Source: an uncultured Clostridia bacterium | GTDB taxonomy: Bacteria > Bacillota > Clostridia > TANB77 > CAG-508 | Assembly: GCA_947623615.1 (NCBI GenBank) | Contig: CANQHH010000050.1 | Coordinates: 1 to 8,888 of the forward strand | Length of the DNA stretch: 8,888 nucleotides | Reading direction: 5' to 3' | Part shown: positions 6,195 to 8,888 of the stretch, one piece after another | Layout: each line of letters opens with the position of its first letter | How positions within the stretch are numbered: the first letter of the stretch is position 1 | Notes under the pieces: generated by a model | What the model was told of the DNA's origin: nothing | Databases searched by the model: none | The model's input: only the letters and a program-made list of their open reading frames with translations | Translations under genes and position numbers: made by a program

Positions 6195-8009
6195 CTATTC
6201 ATTATCTAATTTTAGAACACTTAAAAATGCTTCTTGTGGTATTTCTACATTTCCTATTTCTCTCATCTTCTTTTTACCACGTTTTTGCTTTTCTAACAAT
6301 TTCTTTTTTCTTGTAATATCTCCACCATAACATTTAGCCAAAACATCTTTCCTCATAGCTGAAATTGTTTCCCTAGCAATAACTTTACCACCTATTACTG
6401 CTTGCAAAGGTATAATAAATAGTTGTCTTGGTATAACTTCTTTTAGTTTTTCTACCATTTTTTTACCACGTTCATAACTATTGTCTTTATGAACAATAAA
6501 AGATAAAGCATCTACACCTTCACCATTTATCCATATATCTAGTTTCACCAACTCAGACCTTTTATATTCCTTAAACTCATAATCAAATGAAGCATATCCT
6601 TTTGTCTTTGATTTTAACTTATCAAAGAAATCATATATAATTTCATTTAATGGTAATTCATATATTAATGTAACTCTGTTTTCGTCTAAATATTTCATAT
6701 CTACATATATGCCTCTTCTGTTTTGACATATTTCCATTATGTTTCCAACAAATTCCTTAGGAGTTAATATTTCTGCTGTAACCATTGGCTCTTCCATATA
6801 TGATATTTCAGTTTGTGGTGGTAAATCAGATGGATTATATAATTCTATAACTTCTCCACTTGTTTTGTGTACCCTATAAATAACTGAAGGTGATGTTGTA
6901 ATTAAGCTCAGCTCAAATTCTCTATCTAATCTTTCCTCTATAATTTCCAGATGCAATAATCCTAAAAAACCACATCTAAACCCAAAGCCTAAAGCTCCCG
7001 AAGTTTCAGGTTCATATTCTAAAGCTGCATCATTTAATTTTAATTTTTCTAATGCAACCTTTAAATTTTCATAATCACTACCATCCATAGGATAAATTCC
7101 ACAATATACCATTGGATTTACTTTTTTATATCCAGGTAAAGGCTCTGGTGCCTTATTTTCTTTCAATGTAATTGTATCTCCAACTCTAATATCTGACAGG
7201 CTCTTTATACTAGCAGCTATATATCCAACTTCACCTGCCACCAATTCGTCACACGGCTCATAACTACCAGGTTCAAAATGTCCAACCTCAGTTACTGTAA
7301 AAGCTTTATTTGATGCCATAAGTATAATATCGTCTCCAACTTTAACCTTGCCATCTTTTACTCTTACATACGCAATTGCTCCCTTATATTCATTATAAAT
7401 TGAATCAAATATTAAACACTTAAGTGGCGCATTTTCTTCGCCCACAGGTGGTGGTAATTTTGTAACAATTTGTTCTAAAACTTCCTCCACATTTAGACCT
7501 GTTTTTGCAGATATACATGGTGCCTCATCTGCTGGTATACCTATTATATCTTCAATTTCCTTTTTTACTTCATCTGGTCTTGCATTTGGTAAATCTATTT
7601 TATTTATGACTGGTAAAATTTCCAAATTATTATCAATAGCTAAATAAACATTTGCAAGTGTTTGAGCTTCTACCCCCTGACTACTATCAACAACAAGTAT
7701 AGCCCCGTCACATGCTGCCAAACTTCTTGACACTTCATAATTAAAATCCACATGCCCTGGAGTATCTATTAAATTAAGCTCATATTCATTTCCATCTTTT
7801 GCCCTATATTTCATTCTTACTGCTTGAGATTTTATTGTTATTCCTCTTTCTTTTTCTATATCCATATTGTCTAATACTTGACTCTCCATCTCACGTTTTG
7901 TAAGAACACCTGTCATTTCTATTAATCTATCCGCCAAAGTAGACTTTCCATGATCAATATGTGCTATTATACTAAAATTTCTAATAAATTTCTTTTTATC
8001 TTCCTGCAT
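6195..8009 (-). CDS. lepA: Elongation factor 4 (LepA), ribosomal GTPase
   Basis: LepA/EF4 binds the ribosome with GTP and affects initiation, back-translocation and elongation under stress. The 604-residue length is standard. GTPase motifs are G1 AHIDHGKS (16-23), G2 RGITI (55-59), G3 DTPGH (82-86), G4 NKID (136-139) and G5 SAK (167-169). Domains II, III and the EF-G-like V domain follow. The LepA-specific C-terminal domain is marked by CYGGDITRKKKLLEKQKRGK from residue 560 and then MREIGNVEIPQEAF, which separates it from EF-G, TypA and TetM-type proteins. The ATG has AAGGGGG (8014-8020) 4-5 bases upstream. A consensus promoter 22 bases away gives a very short leader of about 15 bases. It is the first gene of a minus-strand operon with rlmB and the unknown membrane protein. 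Identity is secure. Confidence 0.98.
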   Translation of the reverse strand: MQEDKKKFIRNFSIIAHIDHGKSTLADRLIEMTGVLTKREMESQVLDNMDIEKERGITIKSQAVRMKYRAKDGNEYELNLIDTPGHVDFNYEVSRSLAACDGAILVVDSSQGVEAQTLANVYLAIDNNLEILPVINKIDLPNARPDEVKKEIEDIIGIPADEAPCISAKTGLNVEEVLEQIVTKLPPPVGEENAPLKCLIFDSIYNEYKGAIAYVRVKDGKVKVGDDIILMASNKAFTVTEVGHFEPGSYEPCDELVAGEVGYIAASIKSLSDIRVGDTITLKENKAPEPLPGYKKVNPMVYCGIYPMDGSDYENLKVALEKLKLNDAALEYEPETSGALGFGFRCGFLGLLHLEIIEERLDREFELSLITTSPSVIYRVHKTSGEVIELYNPSDLPPQTEISYMEEPMVTAEILTPKEFVGNIMEICQNRRGIYVDMKYLDENRVTLIYELPLNEIIYDFFDKLKSKTKGYASFDYEFKEYKRSELVKLDIWINGEGVDALSFIVHKDNSYERGKKMVEKLKEVIPRQLFIIPLQAVIGGKVIARETISAMRKDVLAKCYGGDITRKKKLLEKQKRGKKKMREIGNVEIPQEAFLSVLKLDNE

Positions 8010-8030
8010 ATAGCCCCCTTTACTTACATA

Positions 8031-8059
8031 ATTATATTTATTTTTATTTGCATTGTCAA
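8031..8059 (-). promoter_or_regulatory. Perfect-consensus sigma-A promoter for the lepA operon
   Basis: On the minus strand TTGACA (8059-8054), a 17-base spacer and TATAAT (8036-8031) match the consensus at all twelve positions. The predicted start is near 8024, which leaves a leader just long enough for the ribosome site. Confidence 0.85.
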
Positions 8060-8068
8060 CTTTCTTCC

Positions 8069-8097
8069 TTTACATTTTATCAAATATATTGTAAAAT
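8069..8097 (+). promoter_or_regulatory. Sigma-A-type promoter for tsaE-tsaB
   Basis: TTTACA (8069-8074), a 17-base spacer and TAAAAT (8092-8097) lie on the plus strand; ten of twelve positions match consensus. The start would be near 8104, 24 bases before the tsaE ATG. Its -35 is only 9 bases from the -35 of the divergent lepA promoter. Confidence 0.7.
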
Positions 8098-8127
8098 ACT
8101 AGAAGATTCTGGTATTAAGGTGATATA

Positions 8128-8556
8128 ATGTATAAATATATTTCAAAAAGTGAAAATGACACAATCGAATTTGCAAAAAAAATTGCATCTAATTTAAAAG
8201 AAGGAGATATAATTGTGTTATCTGGTGAACTCGGATGTGGTAAAACAAAATTTGTTCAAGGTATTTTAGAATATTTCAATATTGCAGATGAAATTTCAAG
8301 TCCTACATTTACCATAGTTAATGAGTACATTACACCAAAAGTAAAAATCTACCATTTTGATGTTTATCGTCTATCAAATAGTGATGAATTTTACGAAATG
8401 GGTGGAGAAGAATATTTTTCTAATGGAATTTGTTTTATTGAATGGGGAGAAATTATACAAGATATCTTACCTAATCATTATATCCAAATTTCATTTAAAA
8501 AAAATGATAACAATGAAAATTATAGAGAAATATTAATTGAAAAGCGAGGAAAATAA
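8128..8556 (+). CDS. tsaE: tRNA t6A biosynthesis ATPase TsaE
   Basis: TsaE is the P-loop ATPase that, with TsaB and TsaD, transfers the threonylcarbamoyl group made by TsaC to adenosine 37 of ANN-decoding tRNAs. The 142-residue length is normal. Visible motifs are Walker A GELGCGKT (33-40) with Lys39, SSPTFTIVNEY (57-67), the YHFDVYRL segment (75-82) and FIEWGE (103-108). The ATG has AAGGTGA (8117-8123) 4 bases upstream. tsaB begins one base after its stop, so the two form an operon, the usual arrangement in Firmicutes, where rimI and tsaD often follow. Confidence 0.96.
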   Translation: MYKYISKSENDTIEFAKKIASNLKEGDIIVLSGELGCGKTKFVQGILEYFNIADEISSPTFTIVNEYITPKVKIYHFDVYRLSNSDEFYEMGGEEYFSNGICFIEWGEIIQDILPNHYIQISFKKNDNNENYREILIEKRGK

Positions 8557-8557
8557 C

Positions 8558-8888
8558 ATGAAAATTTTAGCTATAGACACATCATCCAAAATATGTAGTG
8601 TTGCTATTACTGAAGATGAAAAAAGTATTATAGAATTGCATAATGATGATGAAAAAACACATTCTGTAAAATTAATGCCAATGATTGATAAAGCTTTTAA
8701 AGAAACAAATTTAAGTTTAGATGATATAAACTTACTTGCATGCTGTATTGGACCTGGTTCTTTTACTGGTGTAAGAATCGGTATTGCTACTACTAAAGCA
8801 TTTACAGATGCAAAAAACATTCCTGTTGTTGGAGTTAGCTCACTAGAAGGTTTAGCATACAATTTATTGTCTCCAAACATTCCAGTAA
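8558..8888 (+). CDS. tsaB: tRNA t6A biosynthesis protein TsaB, N-terminal part
   Basis: The gene starts at ATG 8558 with GAGGA (8546-8550) 7 bases upstream, inside the end of tsaE, and runs off the window after 110 codons. The fragment shows the ASKHA-fold start MKILAIDTSS, the segment KTHSVKLMPMID (33-44) and the family signature GPGSFTGVRIG (65-75). TsaB is an inactive paralog of TsaD that forms a dimer with it as the scaffold for threonylcarbamoyl transfer. This length (about half of the usual 230 or so residues) is due only to the window edge. The minus-strand open frame over the same bases is not a gene. Confidence 0.95.
   Translation, partial: MKILAIDTSSKICSVAITEDEKSIIELHNDDEKTHSVKLMPMIDKAFKETNLSLDDINLLACCIGPGSFTGVRIGIATTKAFTDAKNIPVVGVSSLEGLAYNLLSPNIPV

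Noticed and set aside
8533..8880. Minus-strand open frame of 115 codons
   Set aside because: It is the antisense of tsaB, whose signature GPGSFTGVRIG is unmistakable on the plus strand.

Overview
The window is AT-rich DNA carrying eight protein genes, two of them cut by the window ends. The organism looks like a low-GC Firmicute, most likely an anaerobic, host-associated Clostridia member. The grounds are strong AGGAGG-type ribosome sites, sigma-A-type promoters, A/T-ending codons, and a normal genetic code: TGA ends asd and does not interrupt any recognised gene, which argues against Mycoplasma. No species can be named from this sequence alone.

Layout. (1) 1-224, minus: the 5' end of an RND/MMPL-type membrane exporter, with a good extended -10 promoter (282-310). 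(2) 429-2428, plus: asd and dapA, the steps of the diaminopimelate/lysine pathway that make aspartate semialdehyde and condense it with pyruvate. They are separated by a hairpin-rich spacer that looks like a repeat element. The start of dapA is disturbed: the best ribosome site and ATG lie one base out of frame with the rest of the gene. (3) 2584-3141, plus: an HD-domain phosphohydrolase with its own promoter and a strong hairpin terminator that includes its stop codon. (4) 8009 down to 3253, minus: an apparent operon lepA - rlmB - large membrane-anchored Asn-rich protein of unknown function. (5) 8128-8888, plus: tsaE and the start of tsaB, which act in making the t6A tRNA modification. Groups 4 and 5 are transcribed divergently from two back-to-back promoters (8031-8097); the lepA promoter matches the sigma-A consensus exactly.

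The genes fall into a lysine/cell-wall precursor pair and a translation-quality group: LepA on the ribosome, RlmB methylating 23S rRNA, and TsaE/TsaB modifying tRNA. The unknown surface protein is tied to the second group only by position. I see no transposase, CRISPR array, tRNA, rRNA or phage gene. Most of the window is ordinary housekeeping DNA. The points worth a second look are the frame break and GC-rich hairpin at the start of dapA, the REP-like spacer before it, and the repeat-bearing unknown protein. I do not see convincing evidence for a new multi-gene system.
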